From Polynucleobacter brandtiae (lineage in GTDB: Bacteria > Pseudomonadota > Gammaproteobacteria > Burkholderiales > Burkholderiaceae), in contig NZ_PGTX01000001.1 of NCBI RefSeq assembly GCF_002797575.1, positions 558,001 to 622,000 of the forward strand: a stretch of 64,000 bases of DNA, read 5' to 3'. The notes under the pieces were generated by a model that saw only the letters and a list, made by a program, of their open reading frames with translations, had not been told where the DNA came from and did no database searches. A program made the translations under genes and the position numbers. This document shows, piece by piece, positions 27,748-37,664 of the stretch (its first letter is position 1; every line of letters starts with the position of its first letter).

Positions 27748-28757
27748 GCTTTAGAAAATACTTCAGTATTAATTAAGCTAGGTGGTTCTTTCCCATCTAG
27801 CGCCGCTTGCAAGTTTTCAATTGCAAGATCAACCATTGCTCTGCGTGTTTTTTCTGTAGCGCTGGCAATGTGCGGGGCTAAAACAATATTGCTGCACTTC
27901 AGTAACTCTGGATGCACTTGAGGCTCACCTTCGAATACATCAAGGCCAGCGGCAAATATTTTTCCAGCTTGCAGCGCCTGTGCTAGAGCCGAATCATCCA
28001 CAATACCGCCACGGGCAATATTCACCAAGGTTGCAGTAGGCTTCATTAGCGCAATTTCTGCAGCGCCAATGGTATGGTGATTCTGTGCGGTATAAGGCAA
28101 TACCAACACAACGTGATCCGCATTCTGTAGCAACGATTCTTTTGCAACGTAACTTGCACCGCAGGCTTTTTCATCCTCTGCAGATAATTGACTACGGTTG
28201 TGATAAATCACTTTCATACCAAAACCGAGCGCACGTTTTGCAATGCCCTGCCCGATACGGCCCATACCAATAATGCCTACAGTACTATTATGCAAATCCA
28301 TCCCCAGTGGATTATTCACAATGGACCATTGATCCCATTTCCCCGCTCTGACCCAATGCTCAGACTCAGTAATTCGCCTTGCAGTAGCCATCAATAAAGC
28401 GAAACCGAAGTCTGCGGTTGTATCCGTAAGAACGTCGGGGGTATTCGTTGCCATTACCCCGGCAGCATTCATAGCGGGAATATCAAAATTGTTGTACCCA
28501 ACTGAAATATTAGCGACCACCTTGAGGTCCTTGGCCAATGCTAGAGCTGAGGCATCAATACGCTCGCTTCCCGTAACTAAGGCTCCCTGAACATCAGAAA
28601 GGGCTTTTTGCAAGGCTTCAGCGCTCATAAGCTGATCAGACTGGTTGGAATGTACCTCGTAAAACGCCTCCAATTTGACTAGCGCCTCTGGGAAAATCGC
28701 CCTTGCGACCAAAATCTTCGGTTTATGGGCAAGGCTAGTGTTGGTTTGTGTGTTCAT
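27744..28757 (-). CDS. D-2-hydroxyacid dehydrogenase, glyoxylate/hydroxypyruvate reductase type
   Basis: The 337-residue protein belongs to the NAD(P)-dependent D-2-hydroxyacid dehydrogenases. It has the nucleotide fold GMGRIGQGIAKRALGFG, NIARGGIVDD with the substrate-binding arginine, DVFEGEPQ with the glutamate, and the catalytic histidine in APHIASATEKTR. It resembles GhrB/GyaR enzymes that reduce glyoxylate or hydroxypyruvate; exact substrate is not determinable. It is a single gene divergent from the ferredoxin gene across 119 nt. Confidence 0.87.
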   Translation of the reverse strand: MNTQTNTSLAHKPKILVARAIFPEALVKLEAFYEVHSNQSDQLMSAEALQKALSDVQGALVTGSERIDASALALAKDLKVVANISVGYNNFDIPAMNAAGVMATNTPDVLTDTTADFGFALLMATARRITESEHWVRAGKWDQWSIVNNPLGMDLHNSTVGIIGMGRIGQGIAKRALGFGMKVIYHNRSQLSAEDEKACGASYVAKESLLQNADHVVLVLPYTAQNHHTIGAAEIALMKPTATLVNIARGGIVDDSALAQALQAGKIFAAGLDVFEGEPQVHPELLKCSNIVLAPHIASATEKTRRAMVDLAIENLQAALDGKEPPSLINTEVFSKA

Positions 28758-28876
28758 AGCGAGACTTTACCTCAAGTAAATTGACCCCTTTGCCTGAAAA
28801 ATAGGCTGATTCGGCTAAAATTGGGTTTTACAACTTGGCAGTCCATTGATTTTGGGCGCCTCCTATCCGAGCCATC

Positions 28877-29200
28877 ATGACTTACGTTGTTACTGAAGCC
28901 TGCATCCGCTGTAAATATACCGATTGCGTAGACGTCTGCCCTGTAGATTGTTTTCGCGAAGGGCCCAATTTCTTGGTCATCGATCCAGATGAGTGTATCG
29001 ATTGCGCAGTGTGCGTACCAGAGTGCCCCGTCAATGCAATTTATGCCGAAGATGATGTGCCCGGTGACCAACAATCTTTCATTAAGCTCAACGCTGATTT
29101 ATCGGCATCATGGACATCCATTACCAAATCTAAATCTGGGTTACCGGATGCGGACGAATGGAAAGATGTCAAAAATAAACTTGATCAATTGGTGAAATAA
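28877..29200 (+). CDS. fdxA: Seven-iron ferredoxin FdxA
   Basis: This 107-residue electron carrier holds one [3Fe-4S] and one [4Fe-4S] cluster. Cysteines 9, 17 and 50 are placed for the 3Fe cluster and 21, 40, 43 and 46 for the 4Fe cluster, as in Azotobacter FdI; Cys12 and Cys25 are extra. The next gene encodes a ferredoxin-NADP reductase starting one base after the stop codon, so the pair probably works as a redox couple. Confidence 0.94.
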   Translation: MTYVVTEACIRCKYTDCVDVCPVDCFREGPNFLVIDPDECIDCAVCVPECPVNAIYAEDDVPGDQQSFIKLNADLSASWTSITKSKSGLPDADEWKDVKNKLDQLVK

Positions 29201-29201
29201 A

Positions 29202-30245
29202 TTGCACTCCCCCATTGAAACCGATGCAGTCATCATTGGTGCCGGTCCAGTGGGGCTCTTCCAAGTTTTTGAACTCGGATTGTTGGAAATAAAAACACAC
29301 GTCATCGACTCTCTACCCCAGGTGGGTGGTCAATGCATGGAGCTCTATCCAGATAAGCCCATTTACGACATTCCAGCTGTGCCAGTGTGTACCGGTCGCG
29401 AGCTCACAAATAATCTCTTAAAACAAATAGAGCCATTCAAACCACAGTTTCATTTAAATCAAGAGGTCTCTACTCTTGAACAACAAACAGATGGCCGATT
29501 TAAGATTGTGACATCTCAAGACCAACAGTTTTTGAGTAAAACTGTTTTTGTTGCAGCCGGTGTCGGTGCGTTTCAGCCCCGCACCCTCAATCTTGATGGT
29601 ATTGAGCATTTTGTAAATAAGCAGGTTTTTTATAAAGTACAAGATCCTGAACAGTTTTCTGGAAAAAAAATAGTGATCTGTGGTGGCGGTGATTCAGCCT
29701 TGGATTGGGCCTTATATTTTTTAGGTAAGGCAAAGAGCATTACCTTAATTCATCGTCGCGACGAGTTCAAAGCAGCCCCCCAATCGGTTGCTAAGCTGCG
29801 TGAACTTTGTGCTGAGCAACTCATTCAGTTAGAGATTGGCCAAATCACGAGTTATGAATCCGTGGATGGCTTCTTAACTGAAATTTCCGTGACGGGTATC
29901 GATGGTGAAATTCATGCAATTGAGCTTGATTCTCTTTTGCTTTTTTATGGTCTATCCCCAAAGCTAGGCCCTATTGCCCAATGGGGATTGGATATTGATC
30001 GAAAACAAATTGCAGTAGATACGGCGACTTTTCAAACTAGCACTGCTGGTATCTATGCCGTGGGTGATATTAATATTTACCCCGGGAAAAAGAAATTGAT
30101 CCTCTCAGGCTTTCATGAGGCAGCCTTAGCTGCTTTTGCGGCAGCAGCCTACCTAGCCCCCGAGAAACTAATCCAATTGCAATACACCACTACCTCGCCA
30201 AAGCTCCACAAAGCCCTTGGGGTGAGCCCTCCTACTTTCGGGTAA
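29202..30245 (+). CDS. Thioredoxin-reductase-like ferredoxin-NADP reductase
   Basis: The 347-residue flavoprotein passes electrons between NADPH and ferredoxin. It has the FAD motif [35 protein letters not shown], the NADP motif [14 protein letters not shown] with HRRDEF, and the C-terminal FAD contact [20 protein letters not shown]. It lacks the CxxC redox pair of thioredoxin reductase, fitting type 2 FNR. The only in-frame start is TTG at 29202, since TGA lies three codons upstream, and it directly follows the fdxA stop. Confidence 0.92.
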   Translation: MHSPIETDAVIIGAGPVGLFQVFELGLLEIKTHVIDSLPQVGGQCMELYPDKPIYDIPAVPVCTGRELTNNLLKQIEPFKPQFHLNQEVSTLEQQTDGRFKIVTSQDQQFLSKTVFVAAGVGAFQPRTLNLDGIEHFVNKQVFYKVQDPEQFSGKKIVICGGGDSALDWALYFLGKAKSITLIHRRDEFKAAPQSVAKLRELCAEQLIQLEIGQITSYESVDGFLTEISVTGIDGEIHAIELDSLLLFYGLSPKLGPIAQWGLDIDRKQIAVDTATFQTSTAGIYAVGDINIYPGKKKLILSGFHEAALAAFAAAAYLAPEKLIQLQYTTTSPKLHKALGVSPPTFG

Positions 30246-30283
30246 GCACTTCTTATTACTACCTGATTTAACAAAAGAACCTT

Positions 30284-31078
30284 ATGCATCAATATCACGA
30301 TCTCATGAAGGAAGTCCTCTCCAAGGGTGTCCCAAAAGCAGACAGAACCGGCACAGGCACTATCTCCGTCTTTGGTCACCAGATGCGCTTTAATTTGGCC
30401 GAGGGCTTTCCGATGGTCACCACCAAAAAACTGCATCTCAAATCCATCATTCTTGAATTACTCTGGTTTCTCAAAGGGAGTACTGATAACAACTGGCTCA
30501 AAGAGCGTGGCGTCTCTATTTGGAATGAATGGGCTGCTCTTGATGGGGATCTAGGTCCTATTTATGGCTATCAATGGCGTTCTTGGCCTGCGCCTGACGG
30601 AAAACATATTGACCAAATTGCAGAAGTTGTAGAGACACTCAAAAAAAATCCGGATTCTCGTCGCATTATTGTATCCGCCTGGAATGTAGCTGATATTCCT
30701 CGCATGGCCCTGGCCCCCTGCCATGCATTTTTTCAATTTTATGTTGCCAATGGCAAGCTGTCTTGCCAACTCTATCAACGGAGTGCCGATATCTTTTTAG
30801 GTGTGCCATTCAACATTGCAAGCTATGCTTTACTAACCCATATGATGGCGCAACAGTGTAATCTTGAAGTCGGTGACTTTGTATGGACCGGGGGCGATTG
30901 CCATCTTTACAGTAACCACTTAGAGCAGGTAGATTTGCAGTTATCAAGGGATTTTTTCCCACTACCTAAGCTCAAAATATTACGAAAACCAGATTCTATT
31001 TTTGATTATGAGTTCGAAGATTTTGAAATCGTCGGATATGAATGTCACCCAGCTATCAAAGCGCCTGTAGCTATTTAA
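30284..31078 (+). CDS. thyA: Thymidylate synthase
   Basis: ThyA methylates dUMP to dTMP with methylene-tetrahydrofolate. The 264 residues match the E. coli length, with the nucleophile Cys146 in [12 protein letters not shown], the phosphate-binding arginine near DRTGTGT, and [19 protein letters not shown]. folA follows after 12 nt, so dihydrofolate made by ThyA is recycled by the co-transcribed DHFR. Confidence 0.98.
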   Translation: MHQYHDLMKEVLSKGVPKADRTGTGTISVFGHQMRFNLAEGFPMVTTKKLHLKSIILELLWFLKGSTDNNWLKERGVSIWNEWAALDGDLGPIYGYQWRSWPAPDGKHIDQIAEVVETLKKNPDSRRIIVSAWNVADIPRMALAPCHAFFQFYVANGKLSCQLYQRSADIFLGVPFNIASYALLTHMMAQQCNLEVGDFVWTGGDCHLYSNHLEQVDLQLSRDFFPLPKLKILRKPDSIFDYEFEDFEIVGYECHPAIKAPVAI

Positions 31079-31090
31079 GAAAAAAATAAT

Positions 31091-31579
31091 ATGACTCAAC
31101 CAGCCATCTCTATGATTGTCGCCCGCTCCCGCAACCACGTCATTGGCCGAGATAATCAAATGCCCTGGAAAATCTCCGCGGACCTACAGTTCTTTAAAAA
31201 AGTAACCATGGGTCACCCAGTTATTATGGGTCGCAAAACCTGGGAGTCCATTGGCCGCCCTCTTCCGGGTCGTCGCAATGTCGTTGTTAGTCGTAATCTA
31301 GACTTGCAATTGACGGGTGCTGAGGTAGTCCATTCACTAGATGAAGCACTTAATGGCCTGAGCGAATTTGCGCGCGTATTTGTAATCGGCGGCGAACAAC
31401 TATTTACTCAAGCATTCCCAAAAGCGGATCGCCTTTACATTACTGAAATTGATATTAATGTAGACGGTGGCGATACTTTCTTTGCGATACCGAATGTATC
31501 CGAATGGACGGAGGTCGAGCGCATCCCCGCCTCCGAGGGAGAAATGACCTTTAGTTTTATTACGCTTGATCGAAAATAA
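31091..31579 (+). CDS. folA: Dihydrofolate reductase
   Basis: FolA reduces dihydrofolate to tetrahydrofolate with NADPH. The 162-residue protein has IVARSRNHVIGRDNQMPW near the start with the substrate aspartate replaced in position by the usual SADLQFFK region, then HPVIMGRKTWESIGRPLPGR for NADPH binding and FVIGGEQLF. It is paired with thyA and converges on the TRAP binding-protein gene with an 18-nt gap. Confidence 0.97.
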   Translation: MTQPAISMIVARSRNHVIGRDNQMPWKISADLQFFKKVTMGHPVIMGRKTWESIGRPLPGRRNVVVSRNLDLQLTGAEVVHSLDEALNGLSEFARVFVIGGEQLFTQAFPKADRLYITEIDINVDGGDTFFAIPNVSEWTEVERIPASEGEMTFSFITLDRK

Positions 31580-31597
31580 ATAGCAGTTAGAGGCTCT

Positions 31598-32686
31598 TTA
31601 AAGCTTTTTAGTAAAGCTGTACTGGGCAAAAGCTTGTTCGGCTACGTTGAACCACTGAGCCTCCATGTTTCTGAACACACGATAGTCGTCGAATATTTTC
31701 TTAAACTGAGGGTTTTTAATCGCCTCTTCTGCATAGGTTTCCTGAGAAGCTTTAAAGCACGCATCCAAGATGGTGTTATTAAATTTCCGTAATACCGCAC
31801 CACTTTGAATGAGGCGCTGTAAAGCTGGGGGGTTGAGGGCGTCATACTTGGCACACATATCTGTATGCGCCTGAAAACAGGCAGCCTCCCAGGCAGCTTG
31901 ATATGAAGGCGGCAAGGTATCCCACTGCTTCTTATTCACTAGAAATGATAGGCCGGCAGCACCCTCCCAAAAGGCGGGGTAATAGTAATTCTTTGCAACC
32001 TTAGCCAAGCCTAACTTCTCATCATCATATGGACCGACAAATTCAGCAGCATCAATCGTGCCTTTTTCTAGGGCTGAATAAATTTCTCCAGCAGGTAGCT
32101 GCTGTGGAACCACTCCCAGCTTGGCAAGTACTTGACCTGCAAAACCTGCAATACGAAATTTAAGTCCCTTTAAATCCTCAAGAGATTTAATTTCTTTACG
32201 AAACCAACCGCCCATCTGAGTGCCCGTTTGACCACCCAGAAAATTTACGATGTTGTAACTCGCATATAGTTCGCGCATTAACTTCATGCCATTACCATGC
32301 AGCATCCAGGCAGACTGTTGCCGTGCAGTCATTCCAAAGGGTGCGGCCGTGTCAAAAATAAAGGCGCTATTTTTTCCAATATAGTAATAGCTCGCAGTGT
32401 GGCCACATTCAACAGTGCCGTTTTGTACGGCATCTAATACTTGCAATGCTGGCACCACTTCGCCAGCTGCAAATATCTTGACGTTAAATTTTCCATCAGT
32501 AGCTTTTCTCAGTGCCGCAGCAAACACCTCTGGCGTACCAAATAAGGTGTCTAAGGATTTAGGGAAGCTAGAAACTAAACGCCAATTGAGGGTTGGCAGG
32601 CCTTGTGCAATACCTGGTGCAGATAATGTCGCTGCAGCTGCGCCCGCACCTAAAGTGGCTTTCTTTAAAAAGGAACGTCTTTGCAT
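31598..32686 (-). CDS. TRAP transporter solute-binding protein, TakP/DctP family
   Basis: The 362-residue protein is a periplasmic binding protein of the TRAP class. It begins with a Tat-type signal (MQRRSFLKKATLGAGAAAAT), then the mature domain with RFRIAGF-like GLKFRIAGFAGQVLAKLG, the ligand-gating EFVGPYDDEKLGL and FWEGAAGLSFLVN segments seen in 2-oxoacid or chloroaromatic-type binders. No dctQ or dctM membrane subunits are adjacent, so its transporter is elsewhere or lost. AGGGGGT precedes the ATG. Ligand is unknown. Confidence 0.88.
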   Translation of the reverse strand: MQRRSFLKKATLGAGAAAATLSAPGIAQGLPTLNWRLVSSFPKSLDTLFGTPEVFAAALRKATDGKFNVKIFAAGEVVPALQVLDAVQNGTVECGHTASYYYIGKNSAFIFDTAAPFGMTARQQSAWMLHGNGMKLMRELYASYNIVNFLGGQTGTQMGGWFRKEIKSLEDLKGLKFRIAGFAGQVLAKLGVVPQQLPAGEIYSALEKGTIDAAEFVGPYDDEKLGLAKVAKNYYYPAFWEGAAGLSFLVNKKQWDTLPPSYQAAWEAACFQAHTDMCAKYDALNPPALQRLIQSGAVLRKFNNTILDACFKASQETYAEEAIKNPQFKKIFDDYRVFRNMEAQWFNVAEQAFAQYSFTKKL

Positions 32687-32733
32687 CTTCTACCCCCTAG
32701 TTAATACTGTATTTATTTTTTAATCCCGATGAT

Positions 32734-34080
32734 TTATTTTCCGCCGATCGTCATCGAGCCAATCAAAATAGAGCCGGTTTCTTTCGTGCCCCTGATTAGC
32801 GTATCGCTGCCAATAGCCTGAATATCTAACAGCATGTCTCGTAAGTTACCAGCAATGGTGACCTCTTCCACAGGAAACTGTATCTCGCCATTCTCAACCC
32901 AATAGCCAAATGCACCTCGAGAGTAGTCACCAGTGACATAGTTGACCCCTTGACCCATGAGCTCCGTGACCAACAAACCAGTACCCATCTCTTTTAATAG
33001 CGCTGGTAAGCCACCCTTCGGAGTCTTACGGCTTTGCAAGGTGAGATGATGAGAGCCGCCGGCATTTCCTGTAGTTTCCATACCCAACTTTCGAGCAGAA
33101 TACGTAGATAAGAAGTAGCCCTGCAAAATGCCTCTATCCACTACCGTACGAGCGGAGGTCTTGACACCCTCCTCATCAAATGGTGAGCTTCCTGTCATGG
33201 CCTTGAAATGTGGGTTCTCATGAAGGCTAATATGCTTTGGCAGCACTTGTTTACCTAGGCTATCGAGTAAGAAGCTGGAGCGACGATACAAGGCTCCACC
33301 TGAAACAGCCTGCACAAGGCCGCCCAATATACCTGCAGCTAATGGTGCTTCAAAAATAACTGGGCAGCGACGGGTAGATAATGATCTGGCATGCAGCCGT
33401 GAAAGAGCCCGTTTTGCGGCATAAATACCAATCGAAGCAGGATCTGCGAGCTCCTTAGGAATGCGGGAGCTGGAATACCAGTCATCCCTTTGCATACGTG
33501 ATCTTTTACCGGCCTCATTAGCAATAGGGGCGCAAGAGATATAGTGCCTCGAGAATGGATATCCACCCATAAACCCATTACTGGTTCCCATCATAAAATG
33601 CGCATGATGAGCAGACACTGAGGCGCCATCACTGTTTTTAATTTGTTTGCTGACTGCAAAAGCAGCACCCTCAGAAACGCGAGCGATCTCAATGGCCGTA
33701 GCTGAATCAAGATCCCATGGATGAAATAAATCCAAGTCCAGTGGATGCTTTTCCAATAATGATTTTTCAGCGGGGCCAGCGCAAACATCTTCTGCCGTAT
33801 GTTGGGCTATATGGTATGCAGCCTCGACCGTTGCTCGTAACGAAGCTTGAGAAAAATCACTTGTGCTTGCATTACCCCGGCGATGCCCCAAAAAGACAGT
33901 CACGCCGACCTGCTTATCCAAGCTCTGCTCAATGGTTTCAACCTCTCCCTTACGAACGGTGACCGAGAGACCCTGCCCCTCAGAAATCTCTGCTACCGCA
34001 TCCGAGGCACCCCTTCTTTTGGCCTCTTTGAGCATGAAATTAATAATTTCTTGAAACTGATTTGATGAGTATGTAAACAT
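32734..34080 (-). CDS. pmbA: Metalloprotease regulator PmbA/TldE
   Basis: PmbA (TldE) forms a heterodimeric protease with TldD that processes peptides such as microcin B17 and degrades CcdA. The 448-residue protein has the TldE fold: VRKGEVETIEQSLDKQVGVTVFLGHRRG, SHHLTLQSRKTPKGGLPALLKEMGTGLLVTELMGQGVN-type core split in the chain and YSRGAFGYWVENGEIQFPVEE. It lacks the HExxH motif, as expected for TldE. tldD is not in the window. It is divergent from mog across 26 nt. Confidence 0.93.
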   Translation of the reverse strand: MFTYSSNQFQEIINFMLKEAKRRGASDAVAEISEGQGLSVTVRKGEVETIEQSLDKQVGVTVFLGHRRGNASTSDFSQASLRATVEAAYHIAQHTAEDVCAGPAEKSLLEKHPLDLDLFHPWDLDSATAIEIARVSEGAAFAVSKQIKNSDGASVSAHHAHFMMGTSNGFMGGYPFSRHYISCAPIANEAGKRSRMQRDDWYSSSRIPKELADPASIGIYAAKRALSRLHARSLSTRRCPVIFEAPLAAGILGGLVQAVSGGALYRRSSFLLDSLGKQVLPKHISLHENPHFKAMTGSSPFDEEGVKTSARTVVDRGILQGYFLSTYSARKLGMETTGNAGGSHHLTLQSRKTPKGGLPALLKEMGTGLLVTELMGQGVNYVTGDYSRGAFGYWVENGEIQFPVEEVTIAGNLRDMLLDIQAIGSDTLIRGTKETGSILIGSMTIGGK

Positions 34081-34106
34081 GCCCTAATAATAGCTAGAAT
34101 AGAAAC

Positions 34107-34730
34107 ATGATGCCAAATGCAACTTGGATAAGATCCACTCCCAATGAAATTCGAATCGGCTTGATCTCAGCCTCTGATAGGGCAAGTAAAGGCATTTATA
34201 CGGACGAAGGTATACCAGCCCTGCAGGCCTGGCTCATGAGTGCGCTCAACACCCCCTGCGTATTTCACGAAAGATTAGTGGCAGATGAGCGTGAAGTCAT
34301 TACGGAAACGATTATTGAGCTCACGGACGAGTTAGGATGCGATTTAATCCTCACTACAGGCGGTACAGGCCCCTCATTGAGAGATGTAACCCCTGATGCC
34401 ACTATTGACGCGGGAACCCGAGAAATGCCCGGATTTGGCGAGCAAATGCGTCAAATTAGCCTTCGCTTTGTACCTACCGCCATTTTGTCGCGCCAGACTG
34501 CTGTCCTACGTGAAATTGAAGGTCACACAGCACTCATTATTAATTTGCCCGGTCAACCAAAATCTATTAAGGAAACCCTTGAGGGCCTCAAAGATCCCGA
34601 GGGGAAATCGATCGTTCCCGGCATTTTCGCTGCAATACCCTACTGCATCGATTTGATTGGCGGTCCTTATATCGAAACAAATGAGGCGATCATCAAGGCC
34701 TTTAGGCCTAAAAGCGCTATCAAAAAATAA
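34107..34730 (+). CDS. mog: Molybdopterin adenylyltransferase Mog
   Basis: Mog adenylates molybdopterin before MoeA inserts molybdenum. The 207-residue protein has IGLISASDRASKG, the LTTGGTGPSLRDVTPDAT binding motif, and LPGQPKSIKETL. An ATG-ATG pair opens the frame. It serves the same pathway as moaA-mobA-moeA at 24-27 kb but is separately placed, between pmbA and orn. Confidence 0.93.
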   Translation: MMPNATWIRSTPNEIRIGLISASDRASKGIYTDEGIPALQAWLMSALNTPCVFHERLVADEREVITETIIELTDELGCDLILTTGGTGPSLRDVTPDATIDAGTREMPGFGEQMRQISLRFVPTAILSRQTAVLREIEGHTALIINLPGQPKSIKETLEGLKDPEGKSIVPGIFAAIPYCIDLIGGPYIETNEAIIKAFRPKSAIKK

Positions 34731-34742
34731 CTATGCGAATAA

Positions 34743-34768
34743 AAAAGGGTTCACCGTTGAACCCTTTT
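34743..34768. terminator. Bidirectional terminator between mog and orn
   Basis: A perfect 11-base inverted repeat (AAAAGGGTTCA/TGAACCCTTTT) with a 4-base loop lies 12 nt after mog and 13 nt before the orn stop. The built-in A and T runs let it end transcripts from both sides. Confidence 0.9.
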
Positions 34769-34781
34769 CCTTTGAAGTCGT

Positions 34782-35369
34782 TTACTCAGGCAGCGGCACA
34801 ATCCATTTTTCGCGGTAGTACTTCAACTCCTCAATCGATTCCTGAATATCTGCCAAGGCAGTATGGGCCTGGTTTTTAGCAAATCCCTTCACTAACTCAG
34901 GATGCCAACGCTTACAGAGCTCCTTTAAGGTGGAGACATCAATATTTCGATAATGAAAGAATGATTCTAATTTAGGCATGTATTTCGCCATGAAGCGTCT
35001 ATCCTGGCCAATCGTATTGCCGCACATGGGAATGACACCCGGCTTAACGTATTTTTTTAAGAAAGCAATACACTCTGCCTCAGCAGTCGCCTCGTCCAAG
35101 GTCGAAGCCTTTACCTTATCAATCAGGCCTGAGCGCCCATGAGTGCCTTTGTTCCAAGCATCCATCTGGTCTAACAGGGCATCATCTTGATGAACCACCC
35201 AAACAGGGGCGGTGGCAATCGTATTTAGCTGGGCATCAGTCACTATCATGGCAATTTCTAGAATGCGCTCTTTTTCAGGGTTAAGGCCTGACATCTCCAT
35301 ATCCACCCAAATGAGGTATTCACTGGCTGGCGCTGGCTTTATTGCTGGGGTACTGTTTTTTTCACTCAT
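34782..35369 (-). CDS. orn: Oligoribonuclease
   Basis: Orn degrades dinucleotides, including pGpG from cyclic-di-GMP turnover. The 195-residue protein is a DEDDh exonuclease: [20 protein letters not shown] supplies the first acidic pair, [11 protein letters not shown] the third and the [14 protein letters not shown] end supplies His and Asp. It is divergent from the M48 protease gene with only 15 nt between starts. Confidence 0.96.
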   Translation of the reverse strand: MSEKNSTPAIKPAPASEYLIWVDMEMSGLNPEKERILEIAMIVTDAQLNTIATAPVWVVHQDDALLDQMDAWNKGTHGRSGLIDKVKASTLDEATAEAECIAFLKKYVKPGVIPMCGNTIGQDRRFMAKYMPKLESFFHYRNIDVSTLKELCKRWHPELVKGFAKNQAHTALADIQESIEELKYYREKWIVPLPE

Positions 35370-35384
35370 ACTTATAATGATCTC

Positions 35385-36635
35385 ATGACATTCACAATTA
35401 TTTTTTTAATCGCCTTCATCGCCAGCTTCGGTCTACGCCACTGGTTATCTCAACGTCAAATTCGACATGTCGCACTTCATCGCCATTCGGTCCCCACAGA
35501 ATTTGCCACCCAAATTACTTTAGTGGAGCATCAAAAGGCTGCCGACTACACAATCGCTAAACTTCGATTGGGTATTTTAGAAAATGGGGTTAGTGCCATT
35601 ATCTTGATTACCTTCACGCTCATGGGTGGCCTGCAGATTCTCAATATGGGGCTGCTGGAATTATTAGGCGAGGGTATCGCCCAGCAAATTGCCTTACTAA
35701 TATCCATTGTCATTATTTCTGGAATCATTGATCTACCTTTTTCTTGGTATAAACAATTTTACTTAGAAGAGCGCTTCGGATTTAATCGCATGAACACACG
35801 CCTATTTTTTAGCGATATGTTTAAAGGTCTTGGTGTGGGCGGAGCAATTGGCGTCCCATTACTTTGGGTCATTCTGAGCCTAATGGCGCAGGCAGGTGAC
35901 TTTTGGTGGCTGTGGGCGTGGGGAGTTTTAACTGTATTTAGCCTACTGATGCAGTGGATTTTTCCAACACTGATTGCCCCGATTTTTAATAAATTCCAGG
36001 CTTTAGAAGAAGGTGCTTTAAAAACTCAGATTGAGGCCTTATTAAAACGTTGCGACTTTGCAAGCCAGGGTCTTTTCGTTATGGATGGAAGCAAACGTAG
36101 TGCGCACGGAAATGCATTTTTTGCCGGCATGGGCAAAGCGAAACGAATTGTATTTTTTGATACCTTAATTGAGAAACTGAACCCCGGCGAAGTTGAAGCA
36201 GTACTCGCTCATGAACTGGGTCATTACAAGTGCAAGCACATCCGTAAACGTTTGATGGTTTCATTCGTCCTGAGTTTTGCTATGTTTGCACTATTGGGCT
36301 GGGTAAGTACACAAGCTTGGTTCTATAGCGGCCTAGGTGTCACACCTAATCCCAACGGATATAACGGCGGACTGGCGCTAGCCCTCTTCATGTTAGTTTC
36401 ACCTGTTTTTAGCTTTTTCTTCACTCCACTGTCTAGTTTGGCATCCCGCAAACATGAGTATGAAGCCGATGGATTTGCGGCTGATAAGTCCTCTGCAAGT
36501 GATTTGATCTCTGCCCTTGTAAAACTCTATCAGGACAATGCCTCGACACTGACACCTGACCCGATTTATACGGCCTTCTATAGCTCGCATCCACCCGCTC
36601 CGCTCCGGATTGCAAACCTCAAGCGATTAAGCTAA
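35385..36635 (+). CDS. M48 family membrane metalloprotease (Ste24/HtpX-like)
   Basis: The 416-residue protein is a zinc protease of the inner membrane with about seven hydrophobic helices. It has the zinc site [12 protein letters not shown], the third ligand in [10 protein letters not shown], and the [13 protein letters not shown] segment typical of CAAX protease-1/Ste24 family members, which are longer than HtpX. It lies between orn and rsgA, the usual betaproteobacterial place. A role in membrane-protein quality control is inferred. Confidence 0.9.
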   Translation: MTFTIIFLIAFIASFGLRHWLSQRQIRHVALHRHSVPTEFATQITLVEHQKAADYTIAKLRLGILENGVSAIILITFTLMGGLQILNMGLLELLGEGIAQQIALLISIVIISGIIDLPFSWYKQFYLEERFGFNRMNTRLFFSDMFKGLGVGGAIGVPLLWVILSLMAQAGDFWWLWAWGVLTVFSLLMQWIFPTLIAPIFNKFQALEEGALKTQIEALLKRCDFASQGLFVMDGSKRSAHGNAFFAGMGKAKRIVFFDTLIEKLNPGEVEAVLAHELGHYKCKHIRKRLMVSFVLSFAMFALLGWVSTQAWFYSGLGVTPNPNGYNGGLALALFMLVSPVFSFFFTPLSSLASRKHEYEADGFAADKSSASDLISALVKLYQDNASTLTPDPIYTAFYSSHPPAPLRIANLKRLS

Positions 36636-36650
36636 GGACCACCAGAGTTA

Positions 36651-37664
36651 ATGGAACAGTTTCATGCGCTCTTAACCGCCTCTTATGGGAGGCATTACTT
36701 AGCACAGCGCTTAGTACAAGACGGGCATGGTAATGAATCTCCTGCTGGGGAACTCATCCAGGTAAGCACTCCAGCTAAGCAACATATTGGTGCAGTTGGC
36801 GATCGAATGCTATTGGAGATGACCTCCCTAGATCAAGCACGCATCATCCATATTGAGCCAAGAGAAAACCTACTCTATCGATCAGATGCCTTCAAAAGCA
36901 AGCTCATTGCATCCAATGTAGATCAAATATTAGTTGTGCTGGCGACGCAACCGGCATTCTCACCCGATCTTTTAGGTAGGGCTGTGGTTGCTGCGGAGAC
37001 TAATCAAATTGGTTTACACATTCTGCTCAATAAATCTGACCTCAAAGACAATCTAGAGCATGCTCGGAAGATTATTGCGCCTTATGCACGTATGGGGTAT
37101 CCAGTCACGGAGGTATCAGCCAAGTTTGATGCGGCATCTATCAAAGCTTTACGTCCAGCGATACAAGGCAAGATATCGGTTTTTGTTGGTCAGTCCGGCA
37201 TGGGTAAGTCTAGCCTTCTAAATGCATGGGTACCTAATGCTGCCGCCATCACTCAAGAGTATTCCGTGCGCTTGGATACCGGTAAACATACAACAACTGC
37301 CTGTCGCTATTTTGAGCTACCTGAAGAGTGGGGGCGAGATGCCGGTGGAAAATTAGGGGCCTTAATAGATTCCCCCGGTTTTCAAGAGTTTGGTTTAGCG
37401 CATATGTCCGTGAGTGAGTTGGAGCACGCATTTAGGGAATTTAAAGACTATATGGGCAAATGTCGCTTTCATAATTGTGCCCACCAAACCGAACCAGAGT
37501 GCGCCATCCGTGCTGCAGTCGATAAAAATGAAATAGCGCCTGAAAGACTGGCGCTATTTAGACAACTTCGTTCTGATTCAAAAACAGCTGATACGCAGAT
37601 TCAGGGAATCAGCCAAGCCAAAGAGCGGTGGTCAGCATTAGCAATAAAGCCATCCAAGCGATAA
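36651..37664 (+). CDS. rsgA: Ribosome small subunit-dependent GTPase A
   Basis: RsgA is a circularly permuted GTPase that checks late 30S maturation. The 337-residue protein has an N-terminal OB fold, G4 NKSDLK placed before G1 GQSGMGKSSLLNAW, then G3 DSPGF, and a C-terminal zinc motif in KCRFHNCAHQTEPEC. It starts 15 nt after the protease gene. Its last 56 nt overlap the 3' end of the convergent CobD/CbiB-like gene. Confidence 0.95.
   Translation: MEQFHALLTASYGRHYLAQRLVQDGHGNESPAGELIQVSTPAKQHIGAVGDRMLLEMTSLDQARIIHIEPRENLLYRSDAFKSKLIASNVDQILVVLATQPAFSPDLLGRAVVAAETNQIGLHILLNKSDLKDNLEHARKIIAPYARMGYPVTEVSAKFDAASIKALRPAIQGKISVFVGQSGMGKSSLLNAWVPNAAAITQEYSVRLDTGKHTTTACRYFELPEEWGRDAGGKLGALIDSPGFQEFGLAHMSVSELEHAFREFKDYMGKCRFHNCAHQTEPECAIRAAVDKNEIAPERLALFRQLRSDSKTADTQIQGISQAKERWSALAIKPSKR

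Noticed and set aside
28758..28876. Promoter TTGACC (28781) for fdxA
   Set aside because: The -35-like word is good but no -10 box at 16-18 bases follows, so I did not list it as a feature.
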